Assembly (NCBI RefSeq): GCF_001640805.2
Contig: NC_066847.1
Location: 26,093,504-26,157,503 of the forward strand
Origin: Lates calcarifer
Taxonomy: Eukaryota > Chordata > Actinopteri > Centropomidae
DNA: 64,000 nt
Direction: 5' to 3'
A program made the translations under genes and the position numbers. Below the pieces are notes generated by a model. That model was not told the origin of the DNA. It did no database searches and saw only the letters and a program-made list of their open reading frames with translations. Below, piece by piece: positions 26,301 through 40,800 of the stretch (position 1 is the stretch's first letter; each line of letters starts with the position of its first letter).

Positions 26301-29300
26301 TATAGGTCAACTTGAGGGCCACATTTCAGGGCAAGATGACAAGCTGGCAGTTATTTACAACTGCTTATTTTATCACAAATTATCAATTTAGGGACTTTTG
26401 TGACGAATGACATTCTGAACTGAAGCTGAATTTATGTTAAATGTAGTTATTGCACGTAGTCTGGAAGAGCTAAATATCTGAAACATTACCTTGATGAAAA
26501 CCTGCATTAACACTTGGCCAAAGCAGTTTTCTCAGATAGATTTTTTGAGTGACCATTTACAGCATTGCATGTTATCATTCATATATGGCAGTAATACAAT
26601 TTGTTACATATGGATTGATGTCAGGGTGTTGCCAGGGTTTTGAAATGAGAATTTCAACATCTCTTCTTAAGATCTTGTTTCATTTACAGTGATGAAAGAA
26701 GATCGTTGACCTTTTTTGATGCCTGAGGGGCAGGTTGCTATATCCAGTGGTGAGAATGGGAATAGCAAAGACACTAAAAAAAGGCATCTTCAACTGTAGG
26801 AGAATCAGATGTTTTCACATGATGGAGTTGTCACAAAGTCAGAGACATTTTTGCAGTTTTGTTTCTGCAGTTTAACAAAAAATCTGTGTATTTCTTTATG
26901 AGAGCAGCACTGAATTAAATTATGTTTTGGAACATTGAGTTCAGAGAAACACAACCTTGTTTTTTTTGGTATTTTTTTCCAGCTGTGATAGGCAATCTGT
27001 TATTGTGGTTTGGAAAGGAAGCCATGTCTACTTTGCCTCTTGTGATAAAGGAGTTCAGATAAATTCTGAGCTCTCTGCTTCACTGCTTGCTTGTGTAAGT
27101 GCATTTGTGCCCATGTATGTTGTTGTGTGTTCAAGAAAAGTCAAAGATAAAGACAGAACAACTGAAGCAGAGACTGAGAGAGAGGATTAAGAGCACCAGA
27201 GAGAAACTGAGTCACGTAGAGAGACAGAACGTCAAAGTAAGGTAACATCGGGTCTTGCAAGGGTTCACTTGTGTAAATTTAGGTTATGTGACATTAACAA
27301 TGTGTAAACTCTTGGGTCATATTTCCAAAATGCATTACAGCATGAAATCGGGTTGGCATGGTCTTTGCACCACCCTTCCATGTCCACATGTATGTAGACC
27401 TGGAAAAACGTTATAATACAGCCAATCAAGCAAGGTCCAATACAATATAAAACCATGGTCTGCACAGCAGAGCTTCTTGTGAAACCTAGAATCAGGGAAG
27501 GGAGATGTGCGGGTAGAAGACAGACGTTTCAAAATTTCACATCATGTCTGTTGAGAAATGTGAATCCTGGTGTGGGAATTAAGATTTGATGAGTGTCTCT
27601 CAGTTGGAAGTGCACAAATGAACCTTGGCAGTAGAAAGAGAAATCCAATTGTCAGATCTGACAAAGAATTACCAAGGACAACTCTGATGATGTTGAGTTG
27701 ATTTTTGACCAGATCTTAATTATGACTGTTTGCAGTACTTCTTCAGTTCACTACTTCTCAGTGTGCTCTTTGTTTGGTCCAGCCTGTGCAGGTTTTTGTG
27801 TCTGGGACAGCTGTCTGGACGCCTGTGTGCGGATGTGATTATACAGTGTATGTATGCAGTTGTGCATGTTTGTTAAACAGCATGGCAGTCTGAACTTTAT
27901 GTCAAAAACGGTTTTCTGTGTTGCATGAACTAGTTTTTGTGCATGTTGGAAGCCTCCCTGTGTCTGTGTGGCCTCTTGATTGATCGAGCTGGCTATGTTT
28001 TTCCTCCTGATGATCTGTCACTCTGCGAAAACAGAGAGTTGGCAGCAGAGGGAGGCTTGTTTTTCACAGCCATCCATCAGTCCTGTAATTGTCTATAACG
28101 GTAGCTAACTTTAATCTGCTCTAATGCACTGCTCTGGTTCAATCAGCCAGACATAACACAAATTGCTGCTGGATCTGTGTTCAGTAATGTAGAGTTTCTA
28201 TAAGACTTTTACTATACTTTCTTTGCTTTGGTTTTTCTTCTTTGCAATCCATCTGTCTTGTTTTCTCATCATTCTTTGTTTCCCCTGGGTATCAGCTTTT
28301 CTTTTGTTACACACCCTCGGTTTTGTCTCCTTTACAACACTGTCAGCCTGGTCACAGCTTCACCCGATGAATACACCCTCCACTTAACAATATGAACAAA
28401 TGGTCAGCCATACTGTTGTTGGGTTTCATTGCTGTTAGTCCCTGTTGTATTTGCAGTCAGATTGGCTTAGCCTCGGTCAGATAAGAGTCTGAGAGAGAAC
28501 AAGAGAACAAAACAAGGGAAGGTTAAAATGAGAAAAGCAGTGCAAAGACAGAAAATACAACAGAACTTGGGTGTTCCTGATGTGAGAGGTTAGTTGAGGT
28601 TTCAAAGGATGTATAAATTGATGTTTACCCATCTGCCACATGCTTCTACTGTATCTCATATTCTTACTGAACAAAAAGGGTTTTGTTGAATCATTTTGGA
28701 GCAAAGAAAAAGTGAGACTTATGCAAAAATAAAAATAAAAATAAAAAGGCAGCCCTGCCTCTGTTCATCCTTCATCCTCATCCTTCATCTTTCCTTTAGA
28801 GCTGCTGTTTTTATTAATTTGTGCTACAGTTGAACACAGCAGTTGCTCTGGTTTTTGTGAGGCAGTCTGCATTTTGCAAAATCAGTTACATATATGAGAC
28901 ATCAGAGCTATTGAATGTCAGTGTTAACAGGTAAACAGATATATTTTTAAGAGTTTAATTCATTATCAGTGGTTACCCTGCATACTGAACCTTCAAACTG
29001 TTAAATTTGCATTTATTGTACATGTCTACTAACAACATAATCACTGTTGATATTAAAGCACAACATGTCTTGTGTACTGTATGTCTGTTTGGTCTTGTGG
29101 TTGTGGTGCCTGAAGTACTCTAGGTAGGCAAGACACTATAAGCTTTCTATTCTTACGCACTGACCTTGAAGATTGTGAAAGTATGAGTTAGGGGCCAGGA
29201 ATAGGGGAACATGTCACCCTGCCATGCGGCCTATGTAGGACAGGATTTGTTTGCACTTAAAGCTGTCAAAACATCTTGTGTTTGACACCAGCGAGGACAA

Positions 29301-32300
29301 ATGGGACAAACGAATGAGGTGAATCTATGTTTATGTCACTCTCATACTGTCGCATCTGAACCTGTGTGTGTTATAATTCCTCTAAACTGTAGTGAATAAA
29401 TGCATGGAATCTGAATATATTGAAACTTTAGAGAACCAATTTTGGTATGGATTAGAATTAATAAGCAATCAGTGAATACCTCTAAATATGTACCTTTTAT
29501 TTTTGCAAATATAGATAACTTTACATAATCTAATAATCAGGGATGCAGATATGCCACTTTTGTGTAAAACAGGGGAACATAAAAATCAGTAAAAGCACCA
29601 TGTTCCATATTAGATGACTCAGAATGGCAATAGGACCCCCAAAAAGTGACTTTTTAATTTGACTTAACCTGCTATGGATTTTCAGTTTTTATTGACAAAT
29701 TATTCACTTTATTACTACTATTACTACTTCTAGAATTAACATATTATGTTATTGTAGCCTGATTTCTCTCACCTCTGACCCAAACCCCACTGTTCCTTTC
29801 AACATCACTGTAAATGTAGGGAAAAGGTAAAGAAAACATAAAATTTCACTGGGTTAGTGGGACAAAGTAGACGACAATGGAACTGGGTCAGCCGTGTGTC
29901 TCCTTATCCTTAGCTAGCCTCTTCTCCGCCCCTCCTTTTCACACACACATTGTTAAGACTTTTAACATAAAAGTCTTTTCATCATACATGCACAGCCACA
30001 TATGTTCATTATAACACACACACAATAACCCTAACACACGCTAACTGTCCTCCAGTCTACTGTTAGGATGTTTTTGACCTCTGTGCCCTCACAGTGTCAG
30101 CCACTATTATTATATCTGACACGCAGATACATACACACACTTCTGTGCACACACATGCATATATGAATGTACTCATGCATGTTGACATGCACATGCACAC
30201 ACATATACAGTGTGTGCACACATACTCTATTTCACATTCCACATTAGTGCTGTAATGTTGCCCTGTTACAAAGCCCCTCACCCATCAAGAGTCCTTCAAA
30301 ACAACTGATGAATGGTCACGCCACCAGGTTGAAGCCTCCATGGGTGGCCCTATCTGATCAACATGCTCCAACATGGGGCCCTTTGCCTCTCAAACCATAG
30401 AGTGGAAAATTTAATGGACACACAAGATTGTCCTGGCATGGCCTTCTATGCACTTTTGTGTAAAAGCACATTCCCTTAAAAATATACCCATGTACACAAA
30501 TTACTCATTGTTCTTTAATGAACCAAAACGAGACCAAATAAGAAGAGGAAAATTGTAATGTGTTTAACCAAAGAAGCATGGAGATAGAATATAACAGCTT
30601 GCTCAGGAAGTACATATTATGGTTGATGTGTTTCTCTTTCCTGACCAGTTGTGATCAGTGAAAGACTCTGATTACACATTAAATTGACCAAAAAATTTGA
30701 GCAATTTATTTGTTTCATTTTCTCCACTACCTTTTACTTTACTTATGCTAACTTGTTAGTCAGGATAATGAAACAGTAAACAACACTACAACATTTTTAC
30801 AGTGGAGCCTCTGTCCTACAATAACAGATTCAGCCCATCCTCAGTCCAAGCACCATTTATGAGACACTGCAGAGAACAGAAAAGCTTTGAGTAGCCATAA
30901 TCAAGTTTTTTATTTTGCTCTTGTCAGTGGATGTTACTGTAGAAACAAACAAAATCACACTGGTATGGAAACAAGGAAGTCAGATAATCAGATAGTGGGT
31001 GATGATGTCCCTATATCCTTTCTTAATTATCAGAAACAAATGGACTACTGTTGACTTGTTGATTATATTTTTTGTAGAATTAAGATAAACCTCCTCTCTT
31101 ACTAAGACCTTATAGATATTTAATACACATGAATATGATACATAAGATCTAAATAGTCATCCTAAATAAAAGCACCTACATGATCAATTAATTTCAAAAA
31201 CAGAAAATGGAAAGAAGTTTTTAGCTTCTTCATGTATTCACATACTGTACATTGATTTTATCATTCCACCATCTTTGATTACTATATTGTGTTTTTCACA
31301 ATCTAATGTGAAAGAATGGCTATAGAGTGAACTCATCACTTACTTTCACCACTTTGCATTGATTTAATTTGACAATATCTCTGCTGTTGATTTGATGCAA
31401 CATGACTTGACTATACTCTATGCATCAGGACTTGAGAATACATTCAGTGCTCTGACAGTCCTTTGGGTCTGTTGTGACTTGACTTGTGATGTCATGAATC
31501 AAGGCTGACTTGACAAATGAAAAGCAAAAGTGGCTAGATCCTGCCTCTAGCTCGAAGCAATACATGTGTGCATACTGCAACACATGCTGCTTGACAAAAG
31601 TGATCTTTTCTTAACCATTGACCAGGATCATCTACCCTGATGATACACAGCTTGCTCCTCTTGTTTGAAAAACTGCTGCAAATGTAAAATCAGTAAACAA
31701 CACACATAAACACAGTGTATACATAATCATATTACATAGTGAGCTTAACTTAATGTATAGTGTGACCTTGAATGTGGTATAATATAGAGTCTTGAGTCTT
31801 GGCTTCAGTCTCTTAACAATCTTAAGTACATGCTGCGTTCCCAGTCATGGCGCCAATAAGCCCATGAGAGCAGCACACACTTAACCCTGCAACCCTCAAC
31901 AACCCCCTAATCCATACACCCCAGCTCAGTCTGACATATGAGATATACTGTTCCTTCTCATGTGTGCGTGCACTTGTGGGCATTTGTGAGAGTGTATATG
32001 TGCTCATATAGTCATACAGAAAAGTGTGTGTGCAATGCATGTGCATGTGTGTTGAGGCCACAGCTTTCTTCCTTTCATAGCAGGGCTTGGCTGCAGTCTT
32101 ATGTTTCACTCTGCAGGGAACACACACACAACACACAAATATACTGGCGCACATGTATGCATGCATACCACATACAAACACACACACACATGCACACACA
32201 CACACATTGAATCTTCATAGGCAAGTCAGTCATCCATTTCAGCTTCAACTTTGGCCCACATCAATGGTAAGTCTGTATTCATGTATGTATGAATGCCAGA

Positions 32301-34786
32301 CAGGGAGAGAAGCAGGAGACCAAGGAAGAGAAAGACAACCAGTTGGGGGGCCATTTGGATTTTCATAGCATGCCATGCAGTGAGTTCATTGAGTTCATAT
32401 GTGTGAACCCTATTTGCCTGCAGAAAGGCAAGATGGCCTGATCTGTCTCTTGCCATAGTAAAAGCTGCATGTAGTGTTGCTGTATGATGCAACAGTACAT
32501 GCAGCTTCGGGCATGTTCTCAGTAGAGTTTCAGAGTGAAGAAAAGTTGAATACCACACTGGCAATTTGTATTTCTTAGAAAAAAGGACGACCATACTGTT
32601 CAAACCTGCCCATAGAACTTTTAAATTGATTCATAGAAAACTGACTTTACAGAGTGAGATCACTTATACAGGAGGGTGAGAATGACTCCATTTCCCTATG
32701 GAATGAAACAGATATTCTTGTACTTGTTAGTCGATTCATAGTTTTATCAGATTTCTCTCTATCTTTCCTCCTTTACCCTCCTCTCCCTCTATATAAAAAA
32801 ACACTTGCTCCCAACCAGCCTGAATTTTGGATTTTGGTTTGCTATCACATTCATTATAAAAGATGTAAAACAGTGTTAATGTTATGAGACATCAAATGAG
32901 CTGAATGTCACTTCATATATTTGACTTTTTTCTATCATTGACTTCCTGCCTAAGTAGCTTAGTTTGTTGTCTGCCAAAAACAGTGTTTGAACTGAAATGA
33001 ATGTTAATGTGAAGATACAGAAAACAACATGACAAGAGTTTCTAGATTTTTTTCTTTTGTGTTTGCACACACGGAAGAAATGACATGTCTTTGCTAATAA
33101 CTGAGCTGTCATTCCACCCCCTGAAATGCGTTTCAGCATTACAAATAATTCAGCAAGGCAGTGTTACATTTGAATGATAGTTAATGTCCCCACGAATAAT
33201 TAGGAGAAACACCAGAGTACACATATCAATATCTGCTATCACAATAACACTACATTAGATTAACTGTATCACTGCCAGCTGTTATATGTCTTCTTGTAGG
33301 ATAATTTAAAAGGAATGTTGACATTCTGATGGATTTGAAGACTCAGACGCCTGCCAGAACTCCACTTGATTTAATTACTCAGTAGTAAACTCTACTTCAG
33401 TCCTGGCAGACTGAATTTACAGGCTGATTCATGGTTAGGCCACACACGCATACACATGCAAGCACACATACACAAGGTGCTCGCATAAATTAACTCTCTA
33501 CTGTCTCTCTCCTTTTCTTTCTCTTATTTTCTATCAGATGGGTCCTGGCTCAGAAAGCCAACAGAGGAAAAGAAAGGCTCCAGCCCCTCCACCAACCCCA
33601 GCTTCCATCACCCCAGGCTCTGATGAAACTTCAGCCTCTACTGCTCCCACTCCTGATAGCCATGCTACTGAAACACCTACCCCAGCCTTCCGCTCCAAGG
33701 TGGCACAGTCAGTTCCAGTCTCCTCTACCATTGTGGTAATGCAAACAGTAAAACCAGCCCCCTTGAAAACAGCAGTACAACCTGCCATCCCAGCTACCAG
33801 CTCCCCAACCCCAAGCAGCAGCACCACTGACAGCCTAGCTGTCCAGGATTCCAGCTCTGAACTCAGCCACAGCCTTGATGACTCAGATGCTGACCTAGAC
33901 CAGGCTGGTTCCCAATGCAGCAGCCTCTCCAGCAGCACAGTGAGCGGCTCTGTGCTGGTCCAGCCAGCACCAAAGAGCTTTAGTAGCAGGATGGAGGAAT
34001 CACAGGAGTCTAGCAGCTTGGCTGCCAAATTAAATCAAGAGGTGATCTCGGCCAGCAGCTCCAGGTCGGAGACTGAGTCGGCCCTCAATCTGAAACTGGA
34101 TGAAGTTGAGAACAACAGACACAGCGCAATGGGTAAATAACAGACAATCAACACACCATACACAAAAATTGACATTTGAAGACATAGGTTTAGATGTTAC
34201 CAACTTAGAAAAATATAAATTTATTTGTAATACTCTTAAATTCTTGCTCTCTGAAAACACACTGTAATTATGTGTGTTTTTCCATTGTTTGTGATGACAC
34301 AACCTATTTTGTTGAAGTAATTGCTTAACATCTCTCAGTTGGCAGACTTCTTCACAAATTAAAGGCAGAGACACCAGCACTGGTAGACTATTATATTCCC
34401 CAACAGCATAACAGCATGTTATCAACAGGAATAATACCAAATGCCATCTATAAGTATTTATAATTATAAAGCAGAAAGGCAGTGAAGCTGTAATGAGATC
34501 TGCCTGTTGTTTTTATGTATCATTATGCCATGTACTCTCTTTGTTTTAATCAGATAACATTGCAAATTAAAGTGTGATTTAAACCAATGTTTATATTCAT
34601 CAAAGAAAATGAACTAGGCTCTTGATCACTGAACTCTTGAGAGTGATGGTAAACACTCTCTCTATATGTCAAAGAAGTGAGACGGTCAGAAGTTGCCCTG
34701 CACAGATTTCTGAACCTCTGCCTTGGAGAACTGCGCCGTCACACAGCAGCAACATTTGAATAACTGTCAAGAATGAACCTCTCTGT

Positions 34787-34833
<47 letters not shown>

Positions 34834-37800
34834 AGTGAGTGAGTGAGTGTGTGTGAGTGCGTGCTTGCGCGTGAGAGCGCACGTCATGGCTTATGGTACA
34901 GGAACTAGTGGAGCTGGTTTTCATCATAGCTCATGAGACAGTGCAGTCCTTGTCTCTTGCCCATGCTTATCAATCCCTCGCTTTTTATCTCTCTCTCTTT
35001 CCCTCTCTCTTTCTGTGTCCCTCTCTTTATTTCTCTCCCTGTCTTTCTCATATGCATGCAGCCCCTCACACAAACCACCAAAGCTGGCAGATATAAAGTC
35101 AGACAGATCCATCACAGATTTAAACAGGCTCTGCTTGAACTTTCACTGGCCTCATATCGATCTTCATATAACCTAGATGTTTCTCTGTAGCAAAGTGAGA
35201 TTGCAGCAGAGGGCTGCTGTGTTTGACAGGGGCAGAGATGAGAGAGTTGCAGACCTCAGAAAACGGATGAGAAAGGTGAGAGTACCAGAATGAAGTTCAG
35301 AGAAAGGAGCATGGGAAGGTTTTGGCAGTGGAATGACAGCATAGCAAGGTAGAAACAAGGGGACTAGAGGGTTTAAAGGAGGAGGAGGATGATGGACAGG
35401 CAGATGAAAGCAGGAGAAAGGATGAAGTATGAGGAGGTTTTTGCATTAGACAGGATAGAACAGACAGCATGAGGATCATTAATAAATTTATAGACTTAGC
35501 TACTTCTCTTTTTCTCTACTGTGACACTCTGCTGACAGTGCGTCACCTTCTCTCCTCTCTTTTGCTTTGACTCTCTCCTATGTTTCAGTCTTCCTCTATT
35601 CCTCTTCACGATGCATTAGAAAATATTCACAGAGTTAAAATGTGTATTTGTACTAAAATAGTTTTATTCTCAAAGCCACATTCTTTTAAAAGACACCCTT
35701 TTTTGTCCTACAGACAACCTCACCATAAACTTTTCTACTTTTCACATCCACACCTGACAACTCGTTATATATGAACAGTACATATTTGGCAGTGAATGAA
35801 TAGCTGGTATACACGTTAGGGCTAGACAGGTACACCCTGCATGTACAGTATATAGTGGTACCTTCATGCTTGTATAGGCAGAGCCAGAAATGTACACAGA
35901 ACATTTATTAGGTTTCAGTTAGTCTTTCATTTCTATATGTTTGATTTAGTCTGTAATTTTGTAGGTTTTATATAGCCTTTCATTTTAGCAAAACTGATGT
36001 GTATGTCAAACCGTAAATTGTTTGCCATTTGCTCTAGAAAGCTTTGTGATAAAGATCTAGAATTTTAAATAAACAGAAGTGGAGCTGCAGTAGATTTAAA
36101 TCTCGGTTTTTCACCATTGCTTCTTTGAGCACTTGGTGTAAGGTCATATTTACCGTATATGTTCAAATTGTATTGAGCTGTTGAAACGTAAAATGTCTAT
36201 GAGTATGCCTGTGGATTCAGGTGTGTGTTTGTGTGTGCTCTATATGTTAGGCAGGGGAAAACATTATGTCGATGTTTATATCAGTCTGAATTTAAAGCTT
36301 GGTTGAAATCAGAGAACAACAAAATTGCCGTAGTTAATTAAAGAAAACATGTAGAATGTGGAATTTTAGTTTTCTCATAAGCTTCATGTTGAAGCAGAGA
36401 GGTCAGTGTAAAATGTAAATTATTGTTTCTGTTTTATATCTAGTATATCTCCATGTTATGTTTATATCTGGCACAACCTTTATTGGTTCATATTTACAAA
36501 GTGATATACAGCAGTACTGTACTGTTTTTTGAGACTGTGTCCATGTTAATAATACTGCTACTTAGTGCAGCACCTAAGGCTTCAGTGCAGCTCCATGCAG
36601 TGAAAGTATAAATTATAAATAAATAGGGAAAGAGGATTCAACCATTTCAACCTGCTTGTGTGTGTTCCAGAGGCTGCCAAGGTTATGATGGTGTAGTTTA
36701 TCATCTCAGCTCTGCATGCTGTTTCAGTTCCCTCCTATTGTTGACAACAGAGTAAACAGATAAAGTAGCACATAGACAGCACCTGCTGACTAAGACACAC
36801 CACACTGATGCATCACAAGCCTTATAAGGAAATTTTGGTAGATCTATTTCAGCAGTGCTGTTTAACTGTATTTGTAATTGCTTTTTGCCCCTACCTCCCA
36901 ATATGTTATCCAGATTGATTTAGTCCTATTGGTCAGTCTGTACTTCTTTCAGCATTACCTGTCCCTTGTGCTTAATGTGTGTACGATCACATACATATAT
37001 ACTGCTCATATTACAAATTGGTAGAGTATGCAGCTAAGAAACAACAGTTCTGCTCCTGGTACATATTTATTTTTATTCTAGATTTTAAAAGATACAGGAT
37101 TTATGGAAACTCAAGGTAGCTGCAAACTAGTCACTTTTAGTAAATCTTCAGCTGATATTTTACAGGACTTTTTTTTGCTAACGTTGCCCCCCCCACAGTC
37201 AAGCAAACTGTGAAATGCCACAGGAGCAATGGTAAAAACTTGCAAATGAGTGTACTGTAAACTGAAACTTACTGCACTCTGAAAATGACAACCACCATGG
37301 CTCAGAAACAAAGAAAGCATCATACAAAAACACAGCAGCCAATATGTTGCCAGAGTAAATAAAAAACAAAGATCTTGTTGATTACATGTTTTCTTTGCTG
37401 CTTTTGATTAGATAAGAAGTTTGTATTTAAGATGTTTGTGTCACATTCCCCATTTTTACAAGCATGGCCATCACTGCCTGCCCTGCCTGCATGTTGTTTC
37501 TCCTCCAGGAACTGCTGATCAACTAGCGCCGCCCAAACCTCGGCGTTCCCCGGCCCGGGAACCACCACAGCTTGTCCTGCCCCCTACCCTATCAACTCCT
37601 CCCATTGAGCCCACAGAAAGTAACTCCCCAGAGAGTCCCATGCAAGTGGAGGAAGTAGCTCCCCAGTGTAGGTCCCAGATGGACTGCCTCTCCTTCTCCT
37701 TCACTCTCTTTCTTTTCTCTCCTAGAAGCTGCTCTCCTGGTTTTCTAACTTTTACTTTATTTTTCTCAAATCAGTTTGTATTTTTGCAACTATCCTTGAC

Positions 37801-40800
37801 TGCCAAATCTGTGTGCATGTGTGTATATATGAATACTGCACTGTGTCCTCACATGCTTTCCATCTCTCAATCACTGAACCAGGCAGCTGAGTTGTTAAGT
37901 GATACTGGGTCCATGTGAGGTCAAGGTGCTTCATATCTATATATCTTTAAGCCCTGTTATTTCTTCTGGGCCCAACGGTAAGGGCTGAGGTCAACACCAA
38001 TCAACTGGAGTGCCTTTTATGTTGCATTTATACAGTACATAGGAGTATAACATAAGGGATGCTGAATTGTATGTAAGCCACCTTCTGTCCCTGAATGCCC
38101 TCTCTGCATGATAAAGGCTAGATGACCAAAATACTACTGTGTTTTTGTTTCACTGCTTGTTGTACTCGGTTTCTTTCGGTCTTTACTTTAAGGTTTTTCT
38201 CTGGATGCCTTTTCCGTTGCCATTTCCACCAAGTACAATGTTGATGATCTATCCATCTCAAATCACATCTGTTCTTTTCTTTACTCCACACCCCACACCC
38301 TCATTTGTAGTGTACTGCTGTGGGCCTGTGCGTCTGCGCCCTAAACACTCCTGAAGTCTCCCTCTGGCTTGACCCTTCCTTCGTCCAACAGTCCTTTTCA
38401 CCTGTTCCCCTTGCTTTTTCTCCGCCCTTCTCATTTCTGCTGGACCTTCCTCTGACCTTCACCGTCCCCCTGTTATTCTTTTGAGGAATGTTCTACTGTT
38501 TCTTTTGTCCGCTTGTATTTGTTGTTACAGTCTCAATTCTATCGTAATTTGAATTTTCTGTCTCGATTACTTGCTTTCACTTGGTGTCACAGTGGACTCA
38601 CAGGAGTAACTTTGCAGCACCTTTACTGCATCTGTCCTTATGATGGTTTGGATTTGATCCTGTTTAGGACAGAAGATGCCATAAGTGAATGCAAGTCATG
38701 CTCTCCAGTTTCCTGCTTAAAGCAATACTTTTATGTGTTAGATTTTTCTTTCTTTCTTTTATTATTATTATTATTATTTTTTTATAAATGTATGTATATA
38801 CTTTTGATGGTTTTGCATTTCAGCTTAATCTCCAGCTTAAACTTTGTCATTGATTATGCATGAGATCAGAGTTAAAAGTGGACACAGAATGTGGACAGAG
38901 GACTATACAATGACAGATGAGCTAAACCCTAGACATATCAGTTACAATGTGATTGATGAGTGACACTCTAAAATGAGGTTATAAGGCAAGGCCATGCAGT
39001 ATATCTATCAGCCAGTATTTTTGGTGATGTGATATCTGCAGATCAATAGTTGGACACCGTATGTTTCTCTCTTTGTGCCTGGTGTTGGGGATTACTTTAG
39101 AAACCTGAGACCTGAATGCATGTTGCCTTTGGCAATAATATTGAAAGGGTGATCTATCAATGACATGTTGCTTTTAGGTGTTAGTGGCTCATGTATTTTA
39201 AAGTATTTGAAATAAAAGACCTCCACCTCCTCATAGCCTTCACTGAAAAGACACTACACACCGATGGCTTATAGTTAGATGAACGCTTTGCAGCTTGTTT
39301 TTTAAATGATGGTAAGGATTCAAAATTGCTGTGATGTCTGCTGTGATATTTTATGTGAAAAAATGTTAAATTCTTGGGGGTGAGAGCAAAATAAGTACAT
39401 CATTTGGATGTTTGGGTAAAAAACTGCAAGAAATCTGGTCTTAAGGGAAGCCTGTTTCATAGACATAGAAAATATTCTTTTTTTGTTGTGGTCATGTCAA
39501 GGAAATGGAGCCCTTGTTTTTATCATGACTTGTTCTGTGTGTAACTGTATGAATGCAGCTATTGTGGTGCCACAGAATCTAATAATTTTTCAGTGAAGTA
39601 GAATTTAACATTTTTAGATGAGAACCGTTCATTGTTAGCTCTGATTACAACAGTGTACTTGGAAGATCTGATTTTTAAAAAAGTAATTCAATAAAGTAAT
39701 GCAATTTTTATGTAATTTATCCTCTGCAAGTTGTAAGTCATTAAGTTGTGATGCAAATGTGTAGCCTAGTGAGTGTATACTTCTTGAGCCAGTAGAACTT
39801 ATGCTATTGATTTGTTTGAAAGACATTTTTCAATTAAACCGTTGAAGACTGGATCACAATTTAAGGTTTTTTGGTTTTGGATTGTGCATGGCTTGCCATG
39901 GTCAGATTTTGAAAGTAACACATCACAGTATTGGTTTGCTTGGGAATGGAGACACCTTTTGTTTGGCTTTAACAGAGGCATGTGCCTATGGTCATATTGA
40001 GTTGGAGGTTTAAGTGTGGATGATTACATGTGTTTGTAATACAAGCATATGTTATACTTGTGTAAACACACAAGAGAGCATTAGACAGTGCACTTGTCTG
40101 TGTGTGTGTGTGTGTGTCTGCTGGTTGTGGCTGTAGCTGGCATGACTAAACTGTTGCTGGGAAGGAGCTGGGAGGACAGCCCTGTGAGTCATCACCACAT
40201 CTCCTGGAACTGACTGTTCTCTCCACACCATTAGGACGAGGCCCAAAACTGACAGACCTATTACACACAAACACACAAGGACCTGCACACATACCAAGAC
40301 ATATTGGAGCACAATGTGTGCCTGAATGCATGCACACACTCACAGACACCTGGTATCACTAACAAGGTCACTTACTGTTAAAGTAATTTTAAAGAATCCC
40401 TTGTTGAGTTCCCAGTGCTGTGCATTCTGGCTGGGCTGCTGAAACCTGAAAAATGGTGCATTGATTTTTATTCTCTTGGCCTAGAGTTCAATGAGATCAG
40501 TGACAGACTAAGTAACTTCTCCAAAACCCACAGGACTGACCAGAGCATGACTGTACTAAAGAGATGAGAGGGTATGAAGCAATACTGTCTTTCACTGGAA
40601 CCTAAAAGAGTACTGTAAAAATCTAATTAAAAGGGTTTGTTTACAGTAAATACACCCACACATCATTAAAGCTGTTTTATCAAGCCACAAGTGGCTGTGC
40701 TCTGGGCATGTGTTTGTATATATTTGGCTTGTGTTTTCTGGTTTGTGTGTGTGTGTGGCGTCAGAATGAATGTTGAAACTAACATAAATACTTCCACTGT

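Noticed and set aside
31822..32603. Several 90 to 127-codon frames on both strands
   Set aside because: Driven by CA/TG-rich sequence; no domain, conservation clue or splice context.
33534..34028. 164-codon minus-strand open frame
   Set aside because: Antisense shadow of the Ser/Pro-rich cobl exon; the plus-strand reading has splice sites, phase and KRAP homology.
35062..35130. Possible exon after a long pyrimidine tract in a cobl intron
   Set aside because: In the required phase 1 it meets a stop within 12 codons.
38190..38345. Open stretch in a cobl intron reading [18 protein letters not shown] after a TTTAAG acceptor-like site
   Set aside because: It is open in the needed phase, but no proper donor or nearby polyadenylation signal follows, and composition is like the surrounding pyrimidine-rich intron.
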